A DNA stretch of 64,000 nucleotides from Theocolax elegans (GCA_026168455.1 CM047426.1:80317986-80381985); one strand, 5' to 3'. Positions 13,032-25,465 are shown, counted from the stretch's first letter. A program made the numbers and translations. The notes: generated by a model from the sequence alone, not told the origin.

Positions 13032-16000
13032 GGTTTATTGTAACTCATGGAAACCCATAATTATTTACAAAACTTTATTATTCTACTTTATTATATTCAA
13101 CTTTATTAATAAATATAATTATTTATTATTATTCACAAATACTTTCTTTAATGGAAATAGCGAATTTTTTTTAGAAGTTAATTATATAAGTTATTTATTT
13201 TTTATATTTAATGTCGTTTATTTATGCCCCTGATTAAGTGCTAATAAAGAACGTAAGTATACGTCTTCTTAATAAGAAAGCACTTAATGAAAATAACTTT
13301 AACGTTAACAGTTAACGTTTGATATTGTAAATTATTTGTAAATTAATTATTAATTTAAACGTATGATTTGGATTGATAGTTGACCAATCACGAAAAATCT
13401 TTTTGAATTGTATAGTAAATAGAATCGTTGACCCATTAAATGAGGAATGAAAAACATTATGTTTTATTATTAGATTATATTGAAACAACGGAATAAATAT
13501 GTTTATATACATTAAGTAAATATAACGTAATTTGTAAAATTAATTAACTAACTAACTTGAATTATCGTTTAACAATTCGATTGATTGAACGATTGAATTG
13601 AACGTAAATGAACTAATATTATGCGTCACTTACCCTTTCTGGTAATAGCTATTTTCTATAGCTATTTCTCGTTAAATTCGTGTAAATTAGGTACACGCAA
13701 AAATTAATATTGACCCAGATAGCCGTTGGCACTTTAAACGATTGCATCCTCGTTATTATTCATTCCCATAGCCACTAGAAAATTCACTATCAACATCGCG
13801 CTGTATGGACATATTTGGGTCTCTCTGTACAATAGAACTGGGCAGCAAATGCATTTTAATGAAATTACAGGCGTGAGAGACAGAGTGAGAGAGGAAGAGA
13901 ACCGATGATCGAGTATCGTGGGAATGTCAACTATGTACCGAAGATATGCTGACAATACTTGCGTCATACGGGGCTTCGCACCCCGAGTGGTCAAACAATT
14001 TCCCTTGCAATTTAGATAAATTATAAAAAAATACCTTACTATACCTGAAAGATGTTCAATGGTATGTACATTTTACTTGGTATTAATTAAATAACACTTT
14101 ATGGTTTATGTTATAAACTAATAAAATCTGTATTGTAACCCAGTTTTACGTTTCATTCAATTAACAACTGTAAATGCTTTATATCTCCTTATAGTACTTA
14201 AAAAATTAATACATTTCCTGAAGTAGATTAAACGTTTTTATACATTTACACTTACCATTTACCTCGTGCAAACAATACTTAAAACATTTTTTAATTTATA
14301 CAATTTATCTACAATTGCGGAGAATTCATTAAATTATTAAGACGCAAAACTTTACGTGTACAATTATTCTATACCAGTTCAATATCAGTAGTAAACTTTT
14401 CGAAACTTTTAATTTAAAAACTGAGTTTTAAATCTCCAAGAGTTGATTTCTATTTAGATAAATAAAAATAAGTTTAAAAAATAAGTGAAAAGCTGTTGAT
14501 AATGTCAGATAACATTTCTAATTCAGTTTATCTTCGTTCATATAATTCTTTTGCCAAAATCTAGTTCCTTCTAAAAGTTAAATAATTTTCGTATTTATCC
14601 CCGAAAAATAAATTATTTGGATCACTTATTCCGTTACAAAATTTACAATAATTCTGTAAATTTTAATTAAGATGCAGTTCATTTGACACGAAGCACGTTA
14701 TACATAACGCATGACACTCTAAATTTCCATTCGAATATAGGTTGAGCGATAGAAGGATTAGGAGAGCGAGAGAAGGACAAAATTTTCTTTGGAGTGGGGA
14801 AGGGTAGAAACGCCTGCAGGCCATTAACTCGATGAAAGTACAGCTCGGATCGTAGTTGCAGTCGTACGATAAGTGTCGAGAGTTTTTGCATTCTTGGTTT
14901 TCAACTACTTTTCCAGATCTCTCACAATTTCTCTTTATTTTCTTTTGTCCTTCTTTTGCACGTGTGTTTTATATATTAAGCGACTTTTATTTTTCTCTTT
15001 TTACACGGTCTTTCGCTTTTTGCATTGGTTTTTTCCTCCGTTGCAGTACACAGGTCAACGTATACGCTGTATTTAAATTTATTGTTAAATAACCAAAATT
15101 ATTGCAGGATTAATCACTTTTTTTTATTAAGCTCTTAAATTTTACTCTACAAAAGTGAGTAAAAAGTAAATTCAAAGTAATATAAAAGTTAGAGGTTAAA
15201 ATCGATTTTTATTTGATCAGAAATTATGCGTATAGGCAAATAAAATATAGCACACCATTGAATTACATGTACGTGAATTATGTTTGTGTACTGATAAATA
15301 TGTATTGATTGCTATTAATTTTTTTTAATTCACGTGGAATTTTTCTTAACCACGATTAAATATTTTGGGGCATGAATGAACTCCGGGTGTTGAATGAAAA
15401 AAATTTGGAAGTCACATTGAATAGATGATGTTCAACACCATGGCAGTATGTAGCTCATTGACTTTATCATATCGCAATAAATACGGCGCATAATGAACGC
15501 GTACAACGCCATACACGTTCCGAGTGTTTTTGCGCATACCGATGAATGATTTATTAGGGATAATACACGCAGGCACGCAACGAACGAGGTCGCGCAACAA
15601 CAGCGTATTTATGTATGGGATATTCTACGTCAAATCCAATGATTAAAGGTTGAAAATCGTTGAGACTTTGTGAACCTGTGCTGCGTATTTCAGTGATCAA
15701 AATATGTTAATAAATTTATGGATAACAAGATTTATTGAAGAGGAATTTATACTTCGATGGTTTGGCTTTTCAAATCGTAATATTGTATAAATACGTATAT
15801 TTAAAATACAAACGTAATTGGAGTATGAAAAATATTTATAAATCCAGAATAAATGTTTATCTTTCGATTATATTGATTTTTGCAAACCTTTTTATTTTAA
15901 ACTTATTATTACGGAATCAGAACATTATAAACATCGATCTAATAATCTCATTTTTAAAGATATGTATGACGGTAAGCTAGCTGTGGTTCATTAGTCGAAA

Positions 16001-16427
16001 AATCTGCTTGCCTTGTCACATCGGAATAGCAGTATGTAGTCCGACTGATCCTATCTTTCTTGATCCAAACTTCCAAACCAGTAAAGAGACGATATCGAGT
16101 CGATGTTGATAAGGGTTACGAAGGACCACAATTTATAGTTTGCGTTACTGTTTAGAACTCGTGTCCATGCAGTAATATTGGTTCGAGTTTCGTGCATTAA
16201 TAAGTGATCCGTATCATTTTTGTTGTTTGTATATTCTTTATTATTTAAAATAGATGCATCACTGCGGTTAAACAACTATACGTTGCGAATGAAAAATTGT
16301 GTGAAACATCATTCTGTCAGTAAAAAAAACGCTGCCAATTAATTGGCACGTAGCTTCCTCAAATTAATATGTCGCTCCTGTATATAGTATATTACTCAAT
16401 TATAATATTATTTAAGTATTATTTAAT
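13032..16427. other. AT-rich noncoding stretch with three less AT-rich patches
   Basis: Patches near 13720-14000, 14680-15060 and 15360-15640 have more balanced composition and may be conserved noncoding DNA, but no frame in them looks coding. A small hairpin at 13233-13288 is listed separately. No gene is supported. Confidence 0.45.
13233..13288. repeat. Compact hairpin, unknown function
   Basis: ATTAAGTGCT at 13233 pairs perfectly with AGCACTTAAT ending at 13288. The interior pairs partially (AAGAACGTA with TACGTCTTCTT) around a tetraloop-like AGTA. The total is 56 nt. It is somewhat short for a pre-miRNA and I recognise no known miRNA sequence. It may be chance or a repeat relic. Confidence 0.35.
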
Positions 16428-16431
16428 TTAA

Positions 16432-16954
16432 CGGGATGTCGGACCTAAATTACAGAATAAAAAATCAACCTAAAAAATCAAAACAGCATAAAAAAATACA
16501 TATAAGTAGGTAAGTCTGCTCAAAGGTAGAGTTTTATTATGTTTTTGTGTTATTGTTTATTCATTTATAATCCTTTACAGTATATAAGTAACTGTTAAAA
16601 TTCGATCAAAGAATAATAAATTACTTTAATTTATTTAATGTCGTACAATTACTTTAATTCAGTATAAAAGTCATACTAATTTTATCACATATATTCTTCA
16701 TGTATCAATTTGTTTTTATTATTAAATGTAGATATAAATATTGAAACGTTTTTGTAATGTGTCGGTATGATTTTTACAGTTGAAGTATAATCACTGATGG
16801 AAAACATGCTAAAAACAATCAAATATTTTTAATAGAATTAATACTGAATATTGGTACAAATTTTATCGCCCTATTCATTGTATTAAAATTTTAATTTTTA
16901 ACCGGTCTGTGTAGAGCGCATGTTTTTCTCTGACATATGTCAATCCGACATTCC
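16432..16954. mobile_element. Candidate TTAA-flanked repeat (copy 1)
   Basis: The left end CGGGATGTCGGACCTAAATT follows TTAA (16428-16431). The right side at about 16944-16954 reads TCCGACATTCC, an imperfect inverted copy. The left end closely matches the reverse complement of the right end of the repeat at 45817-46041, so the two are related. TTAA targets are typical of piggyBac elements, but the tips do not look like textbook piggyBac tips and there is no coding sequence. The right boundary is uncertain because ATAA, not TTAA, follows it. Confidence 0.4.
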
Positions 16955-17014
16955 ATAAAAAAGTTACTAACTAAAAATCGTTAAAAATGATTTTTTGAAA
17001 ACATTACGATGGAA

Positions 17015-17100
17015 AAGGTAGCGTCTGTCCGGATTTAAACACGGAACTTTTCCGGTGGAGGTTGGTGCGTTACCCATTCTACCAGCAAATCATGGTAACT
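17015..17100 (-). pseudogene. Degenerate tRNA-like sequence, possible SINE head
   Basis: On the minus strand an A-box-like segment (TGCTGGTAGAATGGGTAACGC, plus-strand 17067-17087) is followed at tRNA-like distance by a B-box-like segment (GTGTTTAAATCC, about 17030-17041) in a short CCG/CGG stem. The acceptor ends do not pair and the anticodon arm is poor, so it is not a functional tRNA. It is either a tRNA pseudogene or the head of a tRNA-derived SINE. Confidence 0.4.
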
Positions 17101-18600
17101 AATTAATTTTTAATAATTTTAAATACTTTGAATTTTTTATTTAAAAATAGAATGTGAACAATATAAACAATTAAATAAAGCAAATATAATAATTTGGTGT
17201 ATATATGTTTTCAGGTCATAACAAATTTCACGTTATCGGTATATAGCTAATTCGGAATCCCTACTCGCGTAACATTCTAAAGAAAAATCTTAAATAAAAA
17301 TTTAAATTTTATCATTAACAGCAAGGACTCGTCTTCTATTGCACAATTCTTGCAATATGTTTCTTAGAAAGTAATAGATATATTAAACGATTTTTTTGGC
17401 AGAACATCTAGAGGATCAGGTGGCAGGGACGGGCCAATGAGTTAATGCGCAACTGAATAGAAGACAATGGGCATTCAACTGGTGCGACGGATTGTCCGGT
17501 CATCGATTATTAATACCAACCCGTGCCGACGAGGATCCGCTTATATGCTGAATTTCGACAAATGGCTGTACGTGTGCGTATACATGTATATGTAGTTGTA
17601 TATACTTATGTGTGCGGGTGTGTGTGTCTGCATGCGTGGGTATGCTTGGGGGAGGGTGGAGGTGGAGTAGGAGCTCGAAAAAGAGAGGAATGGAATGAAG
17701 TGGCCGGAATTTTACGTGCAGAATTCCGGAGCTCATGTGCCAGTGGGTACGTTTTAAAGCACTTCCCGAGTTAGTCCTTTGCGGTGCTTACGCTCCCAAA
17801 ATTAACACAGGAAGTGATTTAGGAAATGCTGAATTTAGTAATGAATTTTCGAGATACTTTTTTTCCTATTCTCTGTTGTTTAAAGTTTTAGCGAGGGTGT
17901 CAAGTTTTGCAGAATACAATTGTATTCCTTCAACTGTGTGAATTGTACAGGTCGCTCTCAGGAATCTTTTCTTTCCAAATTGTCACAATTCACTTATTTC
18001 CCATTTTTACATGCATATATTACTGTGATGTATACATCAATTTTGACAAGTTTAAAACATTTTTTATACATTACTTTCGTAAAATATTGCGAGAATATTT
18101 TCTAGTGTATAAGAGTTTCGCGAAATTGGAATATCATGAAATTTCAAAATTTAAAATGGTATAACCAATATAGTACATTCTTTTTTAAAATATTCTGAAT
18201 GTATACTCAAGGGAGTTTTGGAAAAATTATTACAAAATTTATCCGCTACTACATTTTAAATTATTTTTATCTCCTTATGGGATAAATGAGTAAAATGGTT
18301 TTAAATTAGTAATTTGCATAAAATGTCCGATATATTTGTTAAAAAATTAATTGTATTAATACTTATATTCGGTTTTAACTTACAATTTATTAAAAAGTAA
18401 AATTTATTTCAATTTTTTAAAACTTATAGACATTACTTTATCCCAGACGTCTTTTACGTGCGAAGAATAGACATTGAAATAAAAGAGTTTGTGCAATAAT
18501 CGATTTCATATAAAAGATTTTTTTGGAAGTAAAGTACTTTTGTGTATAATAAAGTTTCCAAATGCATGTTGTGAAAAAATGTTGACCTCTACAAATCGAT
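17101..18600. other. AT-rich noncoding DNA with a GT-rich simple repeat
   Basis: About 17565-17665 is an impure TG/TA-rich tract ending in a G-rich run, which gives overlapping spurious frames on both strands. The rest is AT-rich and closed. Confidence 0.5.
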
Positions 18601-18604
18601 GATC

Positions 18605-18960
18605 GCGACGAAGAAGGTGCTCGCTTACGGCTAAAAAAATGGGGCTAACTCGTACTCTACTAAAAAAGGGGTTAACTCGCATTCGGCTAAAAAGGGGATT
18701 AATTCATTCGTTCTTTTTCGAGAATTTAAAGTCAGTACCTCTGATTTGATTTTTTTATCTTCTTGGCAAACAGGAAATCGCATCCGTAGAAACTTACTTG
18801 AATTAAAAAAAAATATAAACTGTAATGTGAAAGCATGTTCAATAATACAAATTCAAAGTATTGACTGAAAACTTTGCATGCGAATTAGCGCCTTCTTCAA
18901 CGGTAACTCGTAATAGCACCTTCTTCTGACTGCGGCCAAGATAGCACCTTCCTAAAAAAT
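18605..18960. repeat. Minisatellite flanked by inverted copies of AGCACCTTCTTC
   Basis: Three imperfect units of about 25-29 bp lie at 18629-18709, each of the form (G)GCTAAAAA..GGGGNTAACTCG. GAAGAAGGTGCT at 18610-18621 is the exact reverse complement of AGCACCTTCTTC at 18915-18926. Two more partial copies, GCGCCTTCTTC and AGCACCTTCC, lie nearby. The arrangement suggests a small unclassified repeat of about 350 bp. No coding capacity. Confidence 0.4.
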
Positions 18961-20016
18961 TTAATGAGCATTCACCTACTTCGCCGCGTTTGTCGAAATG
19001 GTAGATTTAATAAAGAATATTAAGCGGTGCGTGCATATAGTAGTGAAACGTATTGTAGTTTTCAAATTAGAAAACCCACAACAAGTGAAAAGATTATTTT
19101 CACCATTTGTTTGAAAATAATAGTATAATAGAGAAAATACTAGTTCACGTTTGAGTATCACGTCAATCTCAAATTGGAAAACGAATTTCGGTAAATATAA
19201 TGTTTCATTGGGCTGTGAAACAATGGAAGAAAGAAGTATGTATAGGTATTTATAGTTTACCCGACGCAACAATTCAATTAGCGATCCAGAAGAGAATATA
19301 GTATAACCGACGATTTCAATATCTTCATTTTCTCTTGGGGTCTAATTACCGGGTCGAGAATATCCGCACCAGTAGTCGACGTGAAACTAATCAACTAAAT
19401 TTACCCTACTATCTTTTATTCCGCGCAATTACTCTCGAGTCAGTGCGCGTATATGCAGGTTCGCATATTTGCCGTGACTTTGCGTCTCTCTCGTGAAATA
19501 CACCGACTTTCCGAGTAGCACATGCCAGCTTATTTGCGTCGCGGCACCTTATCGCGTGAGCGCAGTGGCCGACCCTTGCGCACCATGTTGTCGTACTCTT
19601 CTCTCGCGCGCACACGGACGATTTCGTGTCAACACGCGCCACCGCAACACCACAGGAAATTGAATATTTAGATAATTGGTGTCGAATGTTCGATTAAACC
19701 GTTAGGGTTTTGCATTACCAAATTATATGACTCCGTTTCGTCTGTATATTTTTACTACACCTATATAAATATATCTATAGCTAGTTTTATTTCATCCTTT
19801 TTGTATACGTATACCCAATGAACTTTCTATGGACAGAATAGTTTCCAAAGAGTCAGGCCTTTGTACGATGCTTTTCATTTGTTTTTGATTGATTTTTATT
19901 TGATGTTTTATATCAAATGTGCACGAAGAGAAATATTGTATTAAAAATTTTTATGTTTTGTAGTAAAGTAAATGCACACCCGGATTGTCATAATTATCAT
20001 TAGCAAATATCAAAAT
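18961..20016. other. Noncoding DNA with a CpG-rich patch
   Basis: The segment at about 19380-19660 is CpG-rich with short open frames that show no domain. The rest is AT-rich. It ends at the left terminus of the DNA transposon at 20017. Confidence 0.45.
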
Positions 20017-20330
20017 CCCTGGTGGAAACTGATTCCATTTTTAGACTAAAAATTGGCCATTTTCACTTCGTTACTAGCTCGTAATTGGCCATTACATCTA
20101 GCTATCTATTCGGTATTTATGAAACGTTTTTTCTTCCCTTTTTTGAACAATGAAAATGTCTCATTAAAATTGGCATTTTTTACGTAAAAAGGAGGTTGAA
20201 ATATTGTAGACGAAGAAAATATGCGCGAATCGTATAAAAAAATACCCAAAAACTATCTATAACATGTCAAATTATGTTATTTATACGAAGGATAACTAGG
20301 TTTTGGCCAATTTATGTCGTATATCTAGGC
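20017..20330 (+). repeat. Left terminal and subterminal repeat region of the transposon
   Basis: It begins CCCTGGTGGAAAC. TTGGCCAT occurs at 20053-20060 and 20085-20092, and TTGGCCAA at 20303-20310. TTTATGAAACGTTTTTTC near 20120 is an inverted relative of the right-end unit near 27930. The ACTAAAAAT block here also occurs in the right end in inverse orientation (near 28305). Such arrays typically bind an element-encoded protein in CACTA transposons; that role is inferred here. Confidence 0.6.
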
Positions 20331-20575
20331 TTTTTCTAGAGATTATATACTTATGAATTTATAAATGTTTGTAATAATACGTTTTTCATCAATGTTTCTT
20401 CGCGAGTAATTCTTTATAAAACATAAAAACGTGTTTTATAAATAATCAATCGTAGAGTAACATTGATGATAATCGTAATTTTTACTAACATTTTATTAAT
20501 TCATAAGAAAAATACAAATATCTGTGTTTGCATAAATTCTGAATGAATAGAGACACAATGTAAAATTTATAAAAT

Positions 20576-20581
20576 TTTATT
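20576..20581 (-). terminator. Possible polyadenylation signal of the DUF4806 gene
   Basis: AATAAA on the minus strand lies about 200 nt beyond the TGA at 20785. The motif is common in AT-rich DNA, so this is only positional support. Confidence 0.3.
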
Positions 20582-20784
20582 AATTCACGGGTATAGATTG
20601 ATATTTAATACATATAGTGAGAATGACAAATATAACAAATATGCTATAAAATAAAAAATATTTTTTAATAAATTGTTATTAATATGTAATAATCATAATG
20701 TCTTAAAAGAATATTTACTATTGGTACAACGTCGAGAAAGGGCTCACATAGAAAAATCTAAAACTTTTAATTTACTTCATAAAA

Positions 20785-23747
20785 TTACGATTGGTCTTGA
20801 TTCAACTTACTTAAATAATAATCTCCACTATCGTTTTCACATACTGGAAGTAGATTATATATTCCTAACAACTCGTCTTGTTCAATATCATTTTTTTCAT
20901 GGAGAACATTTCTTTTATAATTAATTACTCGACTCCCATCACTACTTAACAAGTCGTTTTCTTTACTACTGCTATCGGTTTTCATTGAATCATCCTTTTC
21001 GTTATTATCATTATTAGTTGACATATGTACTTTGGTCTGCTTATTTTTCCTGCTAAAAACATTTGAGTCTTTCCACGCATTGGCATTTGTCAATACATTA
21101 CTTAAAGCTGAAGTAAACTCTTGATCTCCAATACTCAATTTCGATGATATACGATGCTGTTTTATAATGCCTGAAAGTGTAAAAGTAAATATAAGCAATA
21201 ATAAGTATACAGTACAATATTTTGACGCAAATTAATAGGTACCTTCTATGCAAGAATAAAAATTTGTGTTCATCATAACGACCTTCTTTCCCTTTACTTG
21301 CTTGACCGCCGTATACGTAGCAGCAACATCCTTAGATAAAAACATTTTCATCATTTTCACTATACATTTAGAGATCACTAAGCTGTTATCGAGCCCAGAA
21401 GCCAATATTGTTTTCTACAATACACATTTTAAATTGCGTTATTTTCAATACACTTGTATCTATGAAAAAATTTGATTTATTTCATTGCATGTTTTACCCT
21501 ACTTACAACATCTGCGCATAAAGATGAATTTGGGTTTGCCAATTCGTTATCAAATTCTTGAAAACTTCTTGCACATGTAAAAGGAATTTCATATGAATAC
21601 TTTTCTGCAAGTTGTTTACCATTGTCTACAAAACTAATATCTACATTTTTTTGCTGCATTAGTAACGATTTTATATTGAGCAGTTCTTCAGTGATAATTT
21701 TATTACTTGATTGTAGCTCCATTAAAGCAGTCGATAATTTCGTTAATTGATCTTAAAAAATAATTAATTTAGTACAAAAGAAAATAAATTGTATCGATTG
21801 AAAATTAAAACATTATTGTTACCAAGAATAAGGTCCTCAAAATTAGGCTTCTTTGATACATCATTTCTGCTTTTTTTGTAGTTTCTAGATTGGGCTGAAT
21901 CTTTAAAAAAAGTATATTTAGAAATCTATTATAAAATTACTATTTCTATAATTTTACATATATTTTATGTTACAACCAAAGTCATACTTCAAATCTAAAC
22001 ATCAATATAATAACATTTTAAACTTTAAAAAAACTGTACTTTATTGTTTATTTACTTGATTACTGTTAACACTTTCTAGAGTAATTTTTAATTTACTAGG
22101 ATTGGAATTGCTCTAGTAAATATAAATGTTTTGTTAATATTACTTTGAATAATTTACAATAAAATACAGTTTCATAAAACAAACAATAATACAATATTAT
22201 TGAACAATTAATTTAAATTTAAATGTTACATTATTAAGGCTACACAAGTTTTTTTGTTTTAACTTATTTATATTTTAATATTTTGATCAAATTACCAGGA
22301 AAGAGGACTGGACGTTTCTTTGAGATATTCTTAATAATTTCAGAAGCATTGTTTCTATTTGTAGCTGATCCAAAACTTATTATTCGTGCATTATTATTTG
22401 TGTTGTTTGTAGTAAAACCTACGTCTTCGAAGTCATCATCGTTAACAAAGCCGTCATTTGTTATTCCACGAGAAATACAATTTCTTTTAATGTTTGAACC
22501 TAAAACAATAATTAATTTAAACTATACAGAATACATAAGCTAAATATTTATTAACATTTTTCGCGATAAAATATTTTCACAATAAAAGATTACAATAAGT
22601 TTAAAGTAAATTATGCTTTTAGATACTCAAGATTTGCAACTAAATGATTTTAGAATAATAATTGAATATATTTATTCTGATAATTTCATCAAATTACCAG
22701 AGAGAGTGACATCCTTACTAGTTGCAGTGGTACTTCTTTTATCCTTTAGTGTTGCAAAATTATTTACTGTTGCATTATTTGCAATACTTAAAGTAGAATC
22801 TTGACGTGCGAAGGTGAATTCAGTATCAGCATCAAAATCGTCATCACTCTCATTCTCTGTTTCTGCAAAATTTTCGGCTTCTTTAGTTAGATTATCAGTA
22901 TTCATTATTCCATGTATACTAATTTGTTTTGTTATACTTCCTTGTTTTATTAATGAAGCTGCAAAAATTTAATGGTAACAAATTATATATAAAAATGATA
23001 AATTATAATTACTAAATATGTAAAATATCTATAATAATAATATATATAATAATCTATCCAACAATCTTCAATTAATTAAAATTTAATTTATGAATTAATT
23101 TATATATTTTTATTGAACGTTATAAAATTTTAAATAATAATAAATAAATTTACAAGTAAATAGTATAGATATTACCTTCTAATTGTTTTGAACTGACATC
23201 TGAAGCTGACGTTGAAGCAGCAATTCTATTGCTGAATGTGTCAGCTTGCTGCAGAAATTGACTTTTACGAATAGTATGTAATTCATTTTGTTCCACATCT
23301 GCAGCACTTTCTCCTGAAGACATGGTTTAAAGCTGTTTCTTTTTGATTAAGATCCGATAGCTTTGCTAACGCTTCATCCAATGTTTCTGAAAACAATAAT
23401 AATCTATAAATAATCATAATTTTAAATAAAATAATTAAATAAAAGAATTTATATACACATGAAAATAGTAAAATATAAATTTTAATTTAAATTGCAATTT
23501 TACCTGCACGACCTCTTATTTTGACATTGTATGATGGCCAAGTAGACAGTGCTGGTGATTGATTTATCAAAAACTCTTGTAAATTATTATATGGAGCTTC
23601 AGGAAATCGTGTTGCTGCCTTCTTATTGTTTATAAAAAGCCACGAACCTACTACTACATCTACTTTCTTGATGGATGGCTGCCTTCCTCTGGTAATAAAT
23701 TCAACAACATAATATGCAGACAGTTTATTTCCTTTCCTTTTATCCAT
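20785..23747 (-). CDS. DUF4806-type accessory protein of the transposon, eight exons, 575 aa
   Basis: Minus-strand exons: 23747-23504, 23313-23176, 22958-22698, 22499-22296, 21900-21823, 21751-21507, 21414-21243, 21170-20785. All introns are GT..AG, and the joined coding length (1728 nt) is continuous from ATG to TGA. Exon 1 has the N-terminal pattern of this family: a YYVVEF strand, W36 in a GSWLF motif and W70 in STWPSY. Residues 83-308 are Ser/Asn/Asp-rich linker. Residues 309-342 have heptad spacing and look like a coiled coil. Residues 364-480 match the DUF4806 pattern (IPF..SFQEFDNEL, then ILASGLDNSLV, then MFLSKDVAATY). The tail is polar. Biochemical function is unknown. Position inside the element, downstream of the transposase, suggests an accessory DNA- or protein-binding role. 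Internal exons 2-5 are all multiples of three in phase 1. An upstream acceptor (exon 2 from 23386) would give a truncated product. Confidence 0.75.
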
Positions 23748-25465
23748 TGTAAACCTAAAATTATTGAAACGTTTATTAACATTATATATATGATAAACTT
23801 TAGGTTTATTATGTCTACAATAAAATGTAATATATATTACAATTTTGGTAATATTTTACATATTTATTTATGAATTAATATATTATATTAGAACATAATA
23901 TTCAAATATAACTAATATTATGATGTCACACACATATTTATATGTACATATATATATATGTGTGTGTGTGTGTGTGACATCATAATATTAGTTATTTTTG
24001 AATTGATGTTCTAATATAATATATGAATTAATAAATAAATATGTAAAATTCTAGTAAAATTGCAATATATTATTATTTATTATAATTATACCAAATTGAA
24101 TTTCAAAAGTGAGGTTAATAGGAAGTTTACAAGAAACTGTATTACTTAATACATTTCTGATATTATTTTAATAAAGCAAAATACTAAATTTGTTATTTTT
24201 TATAAATATGTAAAAAGATCGACTATACTTACACGTTTACGCAAACAAATTGTTTCGACTAACCGAAAGTGTATAAGTAATAACTGCAAAAATCCGTTTG
24301 CTTTACATGTTTTTTCCACGAAATTGCAGCTCACCTATCAACAATTATAAACGTTTAAACCATTTTCCACGCATGTTTCGGCTATTTTAAATTATTTGAC
24401 CTTCCACGCTCAGGCGGCTCGGGGCATGCGCGTAACAATCGGTGCCAACCTAATTCAAGAACTTTGTTGACGGTCGTGCACACACATTGACGCTAACCTA
24501 ACCAAAAAAGAAGAATTTTAGAAAACAACACAACTAAGATTAGTAGAGTGAAAATACATAATTGATGTTTCAAAATTAAGTGTAAATTTGTGTTTATTTA
24601 TAATATTTCTTTAGTGAGCGTGTTGTATGCTGATTTATATATATAGTGAATTGAAAAAACATTAGACACTCATTTAATCCAATGTGATCTTAATAATATA
24701 TTCAGTGTTTCTTTACATATTACTTTATAAGATAAATAAAATGTCACTTCATATTTGATTAAAGTAAACATGGATTTATATTTATTCTATAATGCCATTT
24801 ATAGTTCTTAAATTGTTTAAAATATAAGTTGTAAAGTCTCAATTTATTTATATTAACTGCATGTATAAATATTACTAAATATCTTATCCGTAATGCCTTT
24901 TCTTTTAGTAATATTTTCTGATTTTTCTTCTTTTTGTTTTATATTTATTATATAAATAAGTAAAGTACTATTTGCAATAGGAAATGTAATATTAAATAAA
25001 GCTTCGCTTCTTACTTAATTTTATCAATTATAAATATTACTGTATTGTAATAAACATTATTTTTTTAATTGGTTGACAACTAAGTGACATATTTATTTGA
25101 TCTAATGCTAACTTGGAGCACCATGCATCAATTATTTGAGTCATAAATATGTTAATAGCTTATATATACAAATTATGATAGTGTTTTTTTTTGTTTTAAA
25201 GCCAAATTAGCATTGAATAAATTAAATTTAAAATACAACTTAAGAGTAATTTAAAATATTGCGTATTTTATAGATACTTACCAATCAATATCTCATTTAT
25301 ACATCTTCTCTGGAGTCCTAAACTGTATTTAAAATTTGTATTGTACTTTTCTTTTAATTGTTTGATTATGTAGCCGTACAATAAAATTATTAATTTATAA
25401 AATTATACATTATACTATTAGTTAACTGAAAGTGTAAATTATAATTCTAATTTTCTTTTAACTGC
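23748..25465. other. Region between the two transposon genes
   Basis: It holds the presumed 5' flank of the DUF4806 gene and the 3' flank of the transposase. A long inverted repeat lies at 23832-24068. A more GC-rich stretch at about 24400-24510 with CCTAACC motifs may contain the promoter. 24520-25460 is AT-rich, without an open frame. Confidence 0.45.
23832..24068. repeat. Long inverted repeat around a TA/TG core
   Basis: The left arm (about 23832-23934) and right arm (about 23961-24068) are near-complementary over about 100 bases. Shared blocks include TTTTACATATTTATTTAT, ATATTATATTAGAACAT and AACTAATATTATGATGTCAC. The core is TATATATATATG plus a (TG)n run. It would fold into a long hairpin in RNA or single-stranded DNA. 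It lies upstream of the DUF4806 gene start. It may be a nested foldback element or a replication-slippage product. Confidence 0.75.

Noticed and set aside
20673..22804. Plus-strand frames at 20673, 21266, 22283 and 22613
   Set aside because: They are antisense shadows of exons of the minus-strand DUF4806 gene.
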